A program made the translations under genes and the position numbers. The notes under the pieces were generated by a model. That model did not search any database, was not told the DNA's origin, and was given only the letters and a program-made list of their open reading frames with translations. Shown one piece after another: positions 16,404 to 24,428 of a DNA stretch of 43,933 nucleotides. The first letter of the stretch is position 1. Every line of letters begins with the position of its first letter. The stretch lies in contig DXCO01000004.1 of the NCBI GenBank assembly GCA_019115945.1, forward strand, positions 1 through 43,933, written 5' to 3'. The DNA comes from Candidatus Borkfalkia excrementavium (GTDB taxonomy: Bacteria; Bacillota; Clostridia; Christensenellales; Borkfalkiaceae).

Positions 16404-16448
16404 AAGCGGTGCGGCCTTCCTTTGGACAGGCCGCACCGCTTTTGTTTG
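16404..16448 (+). terminator. Terminator of the S41 peptidase gene
   Basis: A 14-bp perfect stem AAGCGGTGCGGCCT/AGGCCGCACCGCTT with 10-nt loop, then TTTGTTTG. Confidence 0.85.
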
Positions 16449-16465
16449 TCCGTTCCTGTACAAGG

Positions 16466-16867
16466 TCAGGAAAAATAGCGCGTCAGCGCGTAATTAATGT
16501 TCTTGTCGGCGATGCCCGCAATGGGTGAGAGCGCCGGAAATTCATTGTCCTCTGCCGCCGTTTTTCCTTTTCCCTCGTCCGCTTTGCCCGCATCTCTGTC
16601 TGCCGAAGGGGCGAAAATGTCTTTCAGGCCTCCCTGAAACAGATCGGGAAGAAGGGCGGCGTATTCTTTGAGGGAATCCGCCGTCTTGAAAAGTTCCGCG
16701 GCGGACATGCCGCCGATCTTCATATTTTTGAAGGCGTCGTTGTCGAAAAGCGTTTTCGGGTCTTTCGTCGTAAGAAAGTCGGCGACGCTTTTCAGAAGGG
16801 ACAGATCGGGCCCCTCTTTTTTTTGTCCTGCTGCCATGACCAGCAAAAAGATCAGTAAAATTTCCAT
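16466..16867 (-). CDS. Hypothetical small protein with N-terminal hydrophobic segment
   Basis: 133 residues from ATG 16867 (MEILLIFLLVMAAG), chosen over a longer frame because GGGAGG precedes it. The first ~14 residues are hydrophobic, too short for certain membrane insertion but compatible with a signal anchor. The rest is soluble and helical (LLKSVADFLTTKDPKTLF, AAELFKTADSLKEYAALLPDLF) with a charged Lys/Asp/Glu linker near residues 90-110. Not recognised. It is transcribed away from another small unknown gene (16951), and the two may be a functional pair. Confidence 0.6.
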   Translation of the reverse strand: MEILLIFLLVMAAGQKKEGPDLSLLKSVADFLTTKDPKTLFDNDAFKNMKIGGMSAAELFKTADSLKEYAALLPDLFQGGLKDIFAPSADRDAGKADEGKGKTAAEDNEFPALSPIAGIADKNINYALTRYFS

Positions 16868-16889
16868 AAATTTTCCTCCCGAGGCTTTC

Positions 16890-16919
16890 TTGTCAAACGC
16901 GCGCGTTTCTGCATATAAA
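16890..16919. promoter_or_regulatory. Divergent promoter with 14-bp CG palindrome
   Basis: On the plus strand TTGTCA (16890-16895) and TATAAA (16914-16919) are 18 bp apart. The spacer carries the perfect palindrome AAACGCGCGCGTTT (16895-16908), which could be an operator controlling the gene at 16951 and perhaps the divergent one. Confidence 0.45.
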
Positions 16920-16950
16920 TGAGTAACGGTCAAAATTCCGGAGGTCAGCG

Positions 16951-17232
16951 ATGAAAGATTTCAATTCCTATTCCAAAGAGGATCAGAAAAAAGCGGAAGA
17001 GGAACTCCCCGAAGACGTAGCGGACATGGCTAAAAAAATGGCCGCCGCCTTTGACGGCAAGGGGGAAGGGGACCTTCTGCGCGCCATCTATAAAGAGGCG
17101 GAAAAGGGCAGAAAAAACGGGTCTCTTTCCGATGCGGATCTGGATAATTTTTACGCCGCGCTTTCTCCCATGCTCGACGGCGCCAAGCGCAAAAAACTGG
17201 CGTTCGTCATTTCCAAACTGAAAAAGATGTAA
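16951..17232 (+). CDS. Hypothetical small helical protein
   Basis: 93 residues, strongly charged and helical (SKEDQKKAEEELPEDVADMAKKMAAAF, LLRAIYKEAEKGRKNG, LSPMLDGAKRKKLAFVISKLKKM), no TM segment, no motif known to me. CCGGAGG lies well placed before ATG 16951. It converges with the cysteine desulfurase gene, leaving only 2 bp between stops. Small size, clean start and promoter support a real gene; function unknown. Confidence 0.7.
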   Translation: MKDFNSYSKEDQKKAEEELPEDVADMAKKMAAAFDGKGEGDLLRAIYKEAEKGRKNGSLSDADLDNFYAALSPMLDGAKRKKLAFVISKLKKM

Positions 17233-17234
17233 CT

Positions 17235-18380
17235 TTAAGAAAAGGACTGGATCTTTTTTGCCGCATCGAGGAATTTTTCCACCTCGTGCGGGGTGTTGAA
17301 TTCGGATAGGCTTGCGCGTACCAGGCCGCCTTCCGCCGTGCCGAGCGCGCGGTGCATCAGCGGCGCGCAGTGCAGTCCGCCGCGCACGGCGATATCGTAG
17401 TCGTCGGAAAGTTCCTGCGCAAAGAATTCCGACTGCATCTTATCCGAAGAAAAGGCGACGATCCCGTACGGATTGGGTCTGGAATACGCGGTGATCCCCT
17501 CTATCGAGGATAATCCCGAAATGAGTTTTGCGGTAAGATCCTTCAGGTTTTTGGCGTTTTCGTCCATGGTGCGCTTCAGGTACAGAGCGCCCTCGAACAG
17601 AGAGACGGCCGCGGGATAACTGAGCGTGCCGCCCTCCAGGCGGTCGGGATAAAAATCGGGCATATCCGGATTCATGCTCTCGCTGCCCGTTCCCCCGTAA
17701 AGGAAGGGCGCGGGATCGAAGCGGTCGGAAAGCAGCAAAAATCCCGATCCCTGTATGCCGTGCATGCCCTTGTGGCCCGCCGCGGCAAGTGCGTCTATCC
17801 CTTGGTTTTTCATATGCAGGGGAACGTGGCCGCACGCCTGCGCGCCGTCGCAAATAAGAAGCACGCGCTCGGGGATCAGTTTTCTGATCTTCGCAAGGTC
17901 CGCCGCCGTGCCCGTCACGTTCGAGGCTAGGGTAACGGCCACGGCGGCCGTGTCTTCGCGCACCGCGGCGGCGATGTTTTCGGGCGAAATTTCCTTCCTG
18001 TCGTTCAGTTTCGCAACGGTGAGCGAAATTTTTTTGTTCCGTTCCAGCGCAAACAGGGGGCGCAGTACGGAGTTGTGTTCCGCTTCCGTCGTAACGATGT
18101 GCGGGATATGTTCATCGGAAAAGGAATTTGCCAGCCCGAACAGCGCAATGTTGAGCGCTTCGGTACAGTTTTTTGTCAGGATCACCCGCTCGAAAGAGGG
18201 TGCGCCGAAAAAGTCGGACAAGAGCCTGCGGCAGTTGAGTACGTTGGACGCGAGCGCGACGGAAAGTTTATGTCCGCTGCGGCCGGGGTTCGCGCACGCG
18301 CCCCTGATCGCGGCGCAGGCCGCGCTTACGACCGAAGGCGGTTTTTTGCCGCCCGTCGCGGCGTTGTCAAAATAGATCAT
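17235..18380 (-). CDS. Cysteine desulfurase family (class V aminotransferase fold)
   Basis: 381 residues. Start MIYFDNAATGGKKP is typical of the group; TEAEHNSVLRP holds the PLP-stacking His, LICDGAQACGHVP the Asp, AAGHKGMHG the PLP-Schiff-base Lys, and RGGLHCAPLMHRALG the catalytic loop Cys. The loop form RGGLHCAP marks the clostridial subgroup of SufS-like enzymes that is often found beside DUF3343 proteins and thought to supply sulfur or selenium rather than general Fe-S assembly (family context, not proven). AGGAGG precedes ATG 18380. The DUF3343 gene is divergent, 114 bp away. Confidence 0.93.
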   Translation of the reverse strand: MIYFDNAATGGKKPPSVVSAACAAIRGACANPGRSGHKLSVALASNVLNCRRLLSDFFGAPSFERVILTKNCTEALNIALFGLANSFSDEHIPHIVTTEAEHNSVLRPLFALERNKKISLTVAKLNDRKEISPENIAAAVREDTAAVAVTLASNVTGTAADLAKIRKLIPERVLLICDGAQACGHVPLHMKNQGIDALAAAGHKGMHGIQGSGFLLLSDRFDPAPFLYGGTGSESMNPDMPDFYPDRLEGGTLSYPAAVSLFEGALYLKRTMDENAKNLKDLTAKLISGLSSIEGITAYSRPNPYGIVAFSSDKMQSEFFAQELSDDYDIAVRGGLHCAPLMHRALGTAEGGLVRASLSEFNTPHEVEKFLDAAKKIQSFS

Positions 18381-18402
18381 GCTCGATATGCCTCCTTATT
18401 TC

Positions 18403-18416
18403 CCCGCAATTGCGGG
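18403..18416. repeat. Palindrome in divergent promoter region
   Basis: CCCGCAATTGCGGG, a perfect 14-bp palindrome in the 5' untranslated zone of the desulfurase gene, followed by a second imperfect stem (GCCGC/GCGGC, 18423-18443). Candidate operator or leader hairpin; no regulator is identified. Confidence 0.45.
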
Positions 18417-18494
18417 AAATATGCCGCTACTATCATATGCGGCGGCGCGCAGATATATCGCATTTTTTCATTTTACTTTGGAGATTTTTTGATT

Positions 18495-18752
18495 ATGCAA
18501 GCGATTTTAGCAGTTTTCCGTTCCCGCGCGCAGACGCTCGATTTCGTATCCCGTCTGCAAAAGGTGGGCGTGAGTGCCTCCGCGGTTTCCACGCCGAAAG
18601 AGGCCAATGTCGGCTGCGGTATTTCCGCGCGCCTGAGCCCCTTTGACCTCGGCAGGGCAAAACGGGCGCTGGCATGTGGAAATTACTGCGCGTTCGTCGG
18701 TTTTTTCCGCGTGGAAAACAAATACGGCAGAATCTTCGTCTATCCCGCCTGA
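18495..18752 (+). CDS. DUF3343 putative Se/S carrier-like protein
   Basis: 85 residues from ATG 18495 (TGGAG upstream); a longer in-frame version would run antisense through the desulfurase gene and is rejected. MQAILAVFRSRAQTLDFVSRLQKVGV, then STPKEANVGCGISARLSPFDL and the end FFRVENKYGRIFVYPA match the DUF3343 (Se/S carrier-like) family. C41 in the VGCGIS loop is the candidate chalcogen-carrying residue. The divergent cysteine desulfurase is its usual genomic partner, so it may accept the persulfide or selanylsulfide. Chemistry is inferred. Confidence 0.82.
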   Translation: MQAILAVFRSRAQTLDFVSRLQKVGVSASAVSTPKEANVGCGISARLSPFDLGRAKRALACGNYCAFVGFFRVENKYGRIFVYPA

Positions 18753-18804
18753 CGTCCGCGGGGAGGGCGCATAATTTTTGCCCGCCGCTTGCAATATAAA
18801 ATTA

Positions 18805-18833
18805 TTGAAAAAAAAAGCGTTGTGTGGTAAAAT
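18805..18833 (+). promoter_or_regulatory. nth promoter giving a probably leaderless mRNA
   Basis: TTGAAA, 17-bp spacer, TAAAAT. The -10 ends 6 nt before the nth ATG at 18840, so the usual start site (about 7 nt past the -10) is the A of the start codon. Confidence 0.7.
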
Positions 18834-18839
18834 AAAGAT

Positions 18840-19475
18840 ATGGACAAGCAGAACACGAAAGAGGCGCTGAAGATCCTCAGCGAAATTTACGCGGATGCGC
18901 GCCCCGCATTGCATTATAACAGCGCGTACGAACTTCTCGTCGCGGTCATTTTATCCGCGCAGTGCACGGACGAGAGGGTGAACAAAGTCACGGCGGAATT
19001 GTTCAGGGAGCACAACACGCCCGAAAAGATGCTCAGCCTTACGCAGGAGCAGTTGGAAAAATACATATTTTCGTGCGGGCTTTACAAAAGCAAGGCGGCG
19101 CATATCCTTTCCGCTACGAAAGATATCGTCGAAAAATTCGGCGGCAAAGTGCCGGAAGGGTTTTCCGAACTCAAATCGCTGGCGGGCGTCGGGCAGAAGA
19201 CGGCGAACGTCGTTTCCGCCGTCTGGTTCGATAAAGACGCCATCGCGGTGGATACGCACGTTTTTCGGGTGAGCAACCGCCTCGGGCTGGCGCATGCGTC
19301 CACGCCGCTGAAGACGGAAGAGCAATTAAAGGAGAACATTCCGCAAAAGGATTGGTCCAAGGCGCACCATTGGCTGATCTGGCACGGCAGGCGCGTCTGC
19401 CATTCTCAGAAACCCGACTGCGCCAACTGCCCCCTTTCAAAGGTGTGCGACGATTATCTGCATCGGCAGAACTGA
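18840..19475 (+). CDS. nth: Endonuclease III
   Basis: 211 residues, family-typical. YELLVAVILSAQCTDERVN is the N-terminal signature, LKSLAGVGQKTANVV the helix-hairpin-helix with catalytic Lys, VDTHVFRVSNRLGL the catalytic Asp, and CHSQKPDCANCPLSKVC the [4Fe-4S] loop. It removes oxidised pyrimidines and nicks abasic DNA. The start at 18840 aligns with the N-terminus of known Nth proteins, yet no Shine-Dalgarno precedes it and the promoter places the transcript start on the ATG itself. obg follows 30 bp downstream. Confidence 0.95.
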   Translation: MDKQNTKEALKILSEIYADARPALHYNSAYELLVAVILSAQCTDERVNKVTAELFREHNTPEKMLSLTQEQLEKYIFSCGLYKSKAAHILSATKDIVEKFGGKVPEGFSELKSLAGVGQKTANVVSAVWFDKDAIAVDTHVFRVSNRLGLAHASTPLKTEEQLKENIPQKDWSKAHHWLIWHGRRVCHSQKPDCANCPLSKVCDDYLHRQN

Positions 19476-19505
19476 GCGGAAAAATCAATCAAAGGATCGA
19501 GAGTT

Positions 19506-20780
19506 ATGGCATCGTTATTTACGGACAGAGTGAAAATTACCGTCAAGTCGGGCGACGGCGGCGACGGGATGAACTCTTTTAAAAGTTTCAAAGGTTTTGC
19601 CAACGGCGGGCCGGACGGCGGCGACGGCGGCAAGGGCGGAGACGTATACGTAATCGGAGACAAGGACAAAAACGATCTCGTCGAGTTTCGCTTCGGCAGC
19701 AAGTTTTCGGCGGGGAACGGCGAGCGCGGCGGTACGAACAACCGTTTCGGAAAAGGAGGGGAAGACGTCGTCATCGCGCTTCCTCTGGGCACCGTTGTAA
19801 AAGACGCCGAATCGGGCAAAGTGATTTGCGACGTCTACCGCGACGGCGAAAAGACGCTGATCGCCCGCGGCGGAAACGGAGGAAAGGGAAACGTGCGTTT
19901 TACGTCGGCAAGGCGGCACGCGCCGCATTTTGCGCAGAAAGGGGAAAAGACCCGCCCGCATCTTTTGTTTCTCGAACTGAAAGTCATCGCGGACGTGGGG
20001 ATCGTCGGTTTCCCGAACGTGGGCAAAAGCACCTTGCTTTCCAAAATTTCGGCGGCAAGGCCGAAGATCGCGGATTATCACTTTACCACCCTTTCGCCCA
20101 ATCTCGGCGTGGTGAAATATTACGACAGATCGTTCGTCGCGGCGGACATCCCGGGGCTGATCGAGGGAGCCGCAGCGGGTGCGGGGCTCGGGCACGATTT
20201 TCTCAGGCATATCGAACGGACGCGCATGCTCTGCCACGTCGTGGACGTTTCGGGGGCCGAGGGGCGCGATCCCGTTGAGGATTTCAAAAAGATCAACGCG
20301 GAACTGAAGGCGTACAGCCCGAAACTTGCCGCTTTGCCGCAGATCGTCGTTCTGAACAAGTGCGACCTGCCCGGCGCGGCAGAAAACGCCGCGGTTTTCA
20401 GAAAAAGGATAAGAAAGTACAAAAAATATCCCGTTACGGCCGTAACGGGCGAGGGGACGAAAGAATTGATCGACGGCATTTTCGCTGTTCTGGAAACGCT
20501 CCCTCCCGCAGAACCCATCCCCGCGGAAGAGTTCGAGTTTGACCGCCCCGATTCGGGCGAGTTTTCCGTGGACAGGGACGAGGCGGAAAACGTATGGTAT
20601 GTCACGGGCGGGCTCGTGGACATGCTCGAGCGGAACGTCGTGCTTTCCGATCCCGATTCCATGGCGTATTTTCAGAAAGTCCTGCGCGACAAGGGCGTGA
20701 TCAAAGCGCTGCGCGCCAAAGGCGTGAAAGAGGACGATACCGTCGTCGTCGGCGGGGTAGAGTTCGAATTCAAAGAATGA
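19506..20780 (+). CDS. obg: Obg/CgtA ribosome-assembly GTPase
   Basis: 424 residues. Glycine-rich Obg fold (1-158: DGGDGMNSFKSFKGF, NGERGGTNNRFGKGGEDV), G domain with GFPNVGKST (168-176), the FTTL switch, DIPGLIEGA, NKCDLPG, and a C-terminal OCT domain (about 345-424). The protein associates with the 50S subunit and with (p)ppGpp. Order nth-obg-yhbY on one strand with short gaps; in many Bacillota obg lies near yhbY and nadD as here. Confidence 0.97.
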   Translation: MASLFTDRVKITVKSGDGGDGMNSFKSFKGFANGGPDGGDGGKGGDVYVIGDKDKNDLVEFRFGSKFSAGNGERGGTNNRFGKGGEDVVIALPLGTVVKDAESGKVICDVYRDGEKTLIARGGNGGKGNVRFTSARRHAPHFAQKGEKTRPHLLFLELKVIADVGIVGFPNVGKSTLLSKISAARPKIADYHFTTLSPNLGVVKYYDRSFVAADIPGLIEGAAAGAGLGHDFLRHIERTRMLCHVVDVSGAEGRDPVEDFKKINAELKAYSPKLAALPQIVVLNKCDLPGAAENAAVFRKRIRKYKKYPVTAVTGEGTKELIDGIFAVLETLPPAEPIPAEEFEFDRPDSGEFSVDRDEAENVWYVTGGLVDMLERNVVLSDPDSMAYFQKVLRDKGVIKALRAKGVKEDDTVVVGGVEFEFKE

Positions 20781-20830
20781 CCGCGGGATTATCGACCGCA
20801 GAGAATACAGGCAAAAGAGGAAAAACACAA

Positions 20831-21121
20831 ATGACAAGCAAACAGAGAAGTAATCTTAAAAGCATTGCGGCCAATTTACAGCCGATCGCGCAGTTGGGCA
20901 AGGGCGGCGTCGGAGAAAATATGCTCCGCTCCCTTTCCGATGCGCTGGAGGCGCACGAACTGATCAAAATCAACGTGCTCGGCAACGCCTCGGAAGACGC
21001 GAAAGATCTGGGCGCTGCCCTCGCGGAGCAACTCGGCGCGGAATGCGTCGCGGTCATCGGGCATAAGATCATTCTGTACCGCCGTTCTTCGCGCAAAGAT
21101 TTCGATCATATCGTATTCTGA
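20831..21121 (+). CDS. yhbY: YhbY family CRM-domain RNA-binding protein
   Basis: 96 residues from ATG 20831 (AAGAGGA upstream). LKSIAANLQPIAQLGKGGVGENMLRSL contains the GKGG loop of the CRM domain, and GHKIILYRRS is the conserved end. It binds pre-50S ribosomal particles. Follows obg by 50 bp, as in many Bacillota. Confidence 0.93.
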   Translation: MTSKQRSNLKSIAANLQPIAQLGKGGVGENMLRSLSDALEAHELIKINVLGNASEDAKDLGAALAEQLGAECVAVIGHKIILYRRSSRKDFDHIVF

Positions 21122-21130
21122 GGCGCCTTT

Positions 21131-21817
21131 ATGTACCGTTACGAAACGCACTGCCATACCCTTTACGCGAGCGCGTGTTCTTCGCTGGATGCGGAAACGA
21201 TGGTCGCGCTTTACCTTGCGAACGGTTACGACGGGATCGTCGTGACCGATCACTTTTTCAACGGGAACACGGCGATCAGCCCTTCCCTCGGCTGGAAAGA
21301 GCGCGTCGGCGCGTTTTACGGCGCGTACATGAACGTGCGGAAGGAAGGGGAAAAACGGGGGCTGAAAGTCTTTTTCGGGTTCGAATATTCCTATTCGGGC
21401 ACCGATTTTCTCGCGTACGGCATGGGGCCGGATTTCCTTTGCCGGCATCCCGAAATGATGGCGCTTTCCGTGAAAAGTTGGCTCGCTTTTGCAAAAAAAA
21501 GCGGTGCGCTGTGCATCCAGGCGCATCCTTACCGCGAAGCGGATTATATCGACCATATCCGCCTGTTTCCGAGCGATACGGACGGGATGGAGACGGTCAA
21601 CGCCGCGCGCGACGAGCGTTGCAACCGTCTGGCGGATATTCTCGCGGACGAATATTCTCTTCTGAAAACGGGCGGTTCCGACCTGCATTCGGTGCGCCAG
21701 CCTCTCCTTTCGGGGGTAGAGACGGAGGAAAGGATGGACAGCCTGCCTGATCTGATGCGCGCGATCCGTTCGGGCGCGGCGCGGCCCTTCCTCGCGGAAA
21801 ACAAGTTTATAAAATAA
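21131..21817 (+). CDS. PHP-domain metal-dependent hydrolase
   Basis: 228 residues. ETHCHTLYASACS gives the HxH motif (H7, H9), DGIVVTDHF the TDH, VFFGFEYSYSG the Glu, AHPYREADY another His and KTGGSDLHS the final SDxH. These six ligands form the trinuclear PHP site of phosphoesterases such as histidinol phosphatase-like and nuclease-related proteins. Substrate unknown. Starts 9 bp after yhbY with GAGG as ribosome binding site; a hairpin follows. Confidence 0.88.
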   Translation: MYRYETHCHTLYASACSSLDAETMVALYLANGYDGIVVTDHFFNGNTAISPSLGWKERVGAFYGAYMNVRKEGEKRGLKVFFGFEYSYSGTDFLAYGMGPDFLCRHPEMMALSVKSWLAFAKKSGALCIQAHPYREADYIDHIRLFPSDTDGMETVNAARDERCNRLADILADEYSLLKTGGSDLHSVRQPLLSGVETEERMDSLPDLMRAIRSGAARPFLAENKFIK

Positions 21818-21831
21818 ACGATGAATCGAAA

Positions 21832-21866
21832 AAGCGCGCCGCTTCGAAGGAAGGCGGCGCGCTTCT
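21832..21866 (+). terminator. Terminator of nth-obg-yhbY-PHP operon
   Basis: AAGCGCGCCGC (21832-21842) pairs with GCGGCGCGCTT (21854-21864), loop 11 nt; only TT-CT follows, so termination may be incomplete. Confidence 0.65.
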
Positions 21867-21955
21867 GATATAAAATTGCATAAGGGAGCGGCCGTTGCGA
21901 AAGGTCCGCAGGCCAAGGAACGGGGAGACGGGCGGATCTTGTTTTCTTTTTGCCG

Positions 21956-22711
21956 CTATGCTTTTCCGAAAAATCGCACGAGAACGGCCGCTGCGAGCAT
22001 GAGGCTGCCCGATACGATATAATAGACGGGGAAAAAGGTGATCAGGCTGAACAGGAGCAGCATCACGCCGGCAAGCAGGTACCCCTTATAACTGCTTTTG
22101 CGGATACGCCTTTTCAGCCCCTCTTTTATGTTTTTCGGCTTTTTTGCCGCGGCGATGTATTCTTCCGGCAGGCAGCCGGTCTCTTTTAAGAGGGCGTAAA
22201 TTTCTTCCGCGTTCATGACCGCGATGCCGAACGCGAGCGCGAGAGATTCCGCATCGGGCGTCAGCACGACCGCCGCGATCGCCTTTTTGTCCCCCTCCGC
22301 GCGCACGATCGGGGCGATCCTGTCTGCGGATACGGGTTCCAGTTGAAAAAGCGGATAATAGTCCGTCCCGCCCGCCCGGATGCGGTTGCCCAGGATCTTC
22401 GCCTGAGCGCCGTGTTTTGCGGACAGGGCGTCCGCCAGCCGTTTTACGGCCCTTTCGGGCGCCTCCATCGCCAGATGAAAGGTGAGCTTTGCGATCTCCG
22501 CGGAACTGAGCCCCGCTTCCTGCCGTTTCCTGTGTTTCCTGCGGACAAGAAAGTACGTCGCCGCCGCAACTCCGCCCGCCGCGGCGAGCGCGCACGCAAG
22601 CGCCGCCCAGAAAGAGCGGAGATAATAGCGGAAAAGGCAGAAAAAAAAGAGCAGCGATACGCTTGCCATAAAAATCGTATCCGTAAGCAGGGGAAGGTCT
22701 ATCTTTTTCAT
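21956..22711 (-). CDS. Hypothetical four-TM membrane protein
   Basis: 251 residues from ATG 22711 (MKKIDLPLLTDTIF); 23 upstream in-frame codons are dropped because they lack a ribosome binding site. TM helices at about 15-33 and 35-55, a cytoplasmic middle domain (about 70-195: LSSAEIAKLTFHLAMEAPERAVKRLADALSAKHGAQAKILGN and following), then TM helices near 205-245. The middle region resembles DNA-nicking or restriction-endonuclease-like folds only vaguely; I make no call. It is divergent from nadD. Confidence 0.65.
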   Translation of the reverse strand: MKKIDLPLLTDTIFMASVSLLFFFCLFRYYLRSFWAALACALAAAGGVAAATYFLVRRKHRKRQEAGLSSAEIAKLTFHLAMEAPERAVKRLADALSAKHGAQAKILGNRIRAGGTDYYPLFQLEPVSADRIAPIVRAEGDKKAIAAVVLTPDAESLALAFGIAVMNAEEIYALLKETGCLPEEYIAAAKKPKNIKEGLKRRIRKSSYKGYLLAGVMLLLFSLITFFPVYYIVSGSLMLAAAVLVRFFGKA

Positions 22712-22774
22712 TGCGCGTCCTCGTTTCTGAAATGATCCGCATAGATTTTGTCCATTTTTTCTTTTTTTCAAACC

Positions 22775-22803
22775 TTGCAAGAACGTGCGCGTTGTGCTAT
22801 AAT
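22775..22803 (+). promoter_or_regulatory. nadD-yqeK promoter
   Basis: TTGCAA, 17-bp spacer, TATAAT, with a 54-nt leader containing AAATAAACGG twice. Confidence 0.7.
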
Positions 22804-22863
22804 GGTAAAAAACGGAAAAACCGTATAGAAATAAACGGAAAGACCCATAAATAAACGGCAGTT

Positions 22864-24006
22864 ATGAAAATTGCGATCTTCGGCGGGAGTTTCGATCCCG
22901 TACATGCAGAACATATCAATATCGTGCGGGCGGCGCAGGAATCTCTTGCGGCGGACAGGGTGATCGTCATGCCCGCATACGTCGCGCCGCATAAGCAGGG
23001 TAGGGCGAACGCCTCCGCGCAGGACAGGCTGAACATGGCCAAACGCGCCTTCGGCGGCATCAAAAACTGCGAGGTGAGCGCTTACGAACTCAACGCCGGG
23101 GGAACGAGTTATACGTATATTACAGTAGGATATTTCCGGAAAAAATACCCCGACGCGGAATTGTTTTTCCTCGTCGGAGCGGATATGCTCAAAGATTTTT
23201 ATACCTGGAAACAGCCCGAAACGATTTTGGAAAACTGCGAACTCGTCGTGTGCAACAGAGAGGGGGATAAGGTCAATTTCGCGATGGAGCAACTCCGCTT
23301 TTTCGCCCGTTTCAAAAAAAAGTTCAGAACGCTCGAATACGTGGGGCGCAACGTCTCTTCCACTAAGGCCCGCGTTCTGTGCGCCTTCGGCGAGGACCTT
23401 CGGCCGTACCTTCCCGACGAGGTGATCGAATATATCGAGGCGAACGAACTGTATCGCGTGGAAGGAGTCAAGAGCGCCCTGAAGTATCTCAAGCCCGCCA
23501 GGCTCAAGCATACTCTGCGCGTCGCGCTTACGGCGGCGCCGCTTGCCCCGAAATACAAACTTGCGGAACGGGACGTTATCCGCGCGGCGGCACTGCACGA
23601 CGTCGCGAAAAACATGGACCTGTCCGCGCCCGAACTTGCAGGGTTCGTTCCGCCCGAAGGGGTCCCCGAACCGGTCATGCACCAGTTTTCCGGCGCGTAC
23701 GCAGCGGAGCACTTTTTCGGCGTCAAAGAAGAGGAAGTGCTCGACGCGATCCGCTATCACACTTCCGGCAAGCCGAACATGAGCGATCTGGGCAAACTGT
23801 TGTTTTTGAGCGACATGCTTGAACCGGGGCGCGATTTCAAAGGGATCGAAAAACTTCGGAAACTTTTTTATCTTGATCTCAACGAGTGTATGTGCGCGAG
23901 CCTGAAGCGGCAGATCTCCTATCTGAAAAAACAGAAAGGGGAGATTTATCCGCTCACGGCCGCGGCTTATAAGTACTATAAAGAACTGACAAACAGGAGA
24001 AACTGA
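22864..24006 (+). CDS. nadD-yqeK: NadD-YqeK fusion: nicotinate-nucleotide adenylyltransferase + HD hydrolase
   Basis: 380 residues, two enzymes in one chain. Residues 1-197 are NadD: FGGSFDPVHAEH (6-17), LVGADML, TWKQPE and SSTKAR (165-170), which make deamido-NAD from nicotinate mononucleotide. Residues 200-380 are YqeK-type HD hydrolase: H216 (RLKHTLRV), H245-D246 (ALHDVAKNM), H273, H299 (RYHTSG) and D317 (LFLSDMLEPGR), a family that splits diadenosine tetraphosphate symmetrically. In Bacillus the two are adjacent separate genes; here no stop or ribosome binding site separates them. rsfS follows 2 bp later, as in the standard nadD-yqeK-rsfS order. Confidence 0.93.
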   Translation: MKIAIFGGSFDPVHAEHINIVRAAQESLAADRVIVMPAYVAPHKQGRANASAQDRLNMAKRAFGGIKNCEVSAYELNAGGTSYTYITVGYFRKKYPDAELFFLVGADMLKDFYTWKQPETILENCELVVCNREGDKVNFAMEQLRFFARFKKKFRTLEYVGRNVSSTKARVLCAFGEDLRPYLPDEVIEYIEANELYRVEGVKSALKYLKPARLKHTLRVALTAAPLAPKYKLAERDVIRAAALHDVAKNMDLSAPELAGFVPPEGVPEPVMHQFSGAYAAEHFFGVKEEEVLDAIRYHTSGKPNMSDLGKLLFLSDMLEPGRDFKGIEKLRKLFYLDLNECMCASLKRQISYLKKQKGEIYPLTAAAYKYYKELTNRRN

Positions 24007-24008
24007 CG

Positions 24009-24395
24009 GTGAAAAAAACGAAGGAAAAGAAAACGGCGGCCGCAGGCCGCCCTTCGGAAAATCTGGCAAAAGAGATCTGTGCGATCCTGTCCTCTAAAAA
24101 GGCGGAAGATATCGTCATGATCGACGTGGAGGAAAAAACGACCCTTTGCGACTATTTTGTGATCGCAAGCGGGCACAGCGCGACGCAGGTCAAGTCGCTG
24201 TGCGACAATCTTGAAGAAAAGATGTCCGAAAAGGGCGTCGAACCCCGCCGTACGGAGGGAACGAAGGAGGGACGCTGGGGCGTGCTCGACTACGGCGACG
24301 TGATCGTGCATGTTTTCAACGACGAATCCCGCCTGTTTTATCATCTGGAACGGCTTTGGGAAGAGGGCTCCAACATTACTCCGTATAAAGACTGA
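24009..24395 (+). CDS. rsfS: Ribosome silencing factor RsfS
   Basis: 128 residues, GTG start at 24009, 2 bp after the nadD-yqeK stop, with AGGAG in the end of that gene as ribosome binding site. VMIDVEEKTTLCDYFVIASGHSATQVKSL and WGVLDYGDVIVHVF are signature segments. It binds L14 and blocks subunit joining in starvation. The first ~17 residues form a Lys-rich extension. Confidence 0.95.
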   Translation: MKKTKEKKTAAAGRPSENLAKEICAILSSKKAEDIVMIDVEEKTTLCDYFVIASGHSATQVKSLCDNLEEKMSEKGVEPRRTEGTKEGRWGVLDYGDVIVHVFNDESRLFYHLERLWEEGSNITPYKD

Positions 24396-24428
24396 TCCGT
24401 CCGCCGCATGCGCGCGGGCAAAGTGCTT

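Noticed and set aside
18075-18494. N-terminal extension of the DUF3343 gene.
   Set aside because: It would lie antisense over the cysteine desulfurase 5' end; family length and the TGGAG site support ATG 18495.
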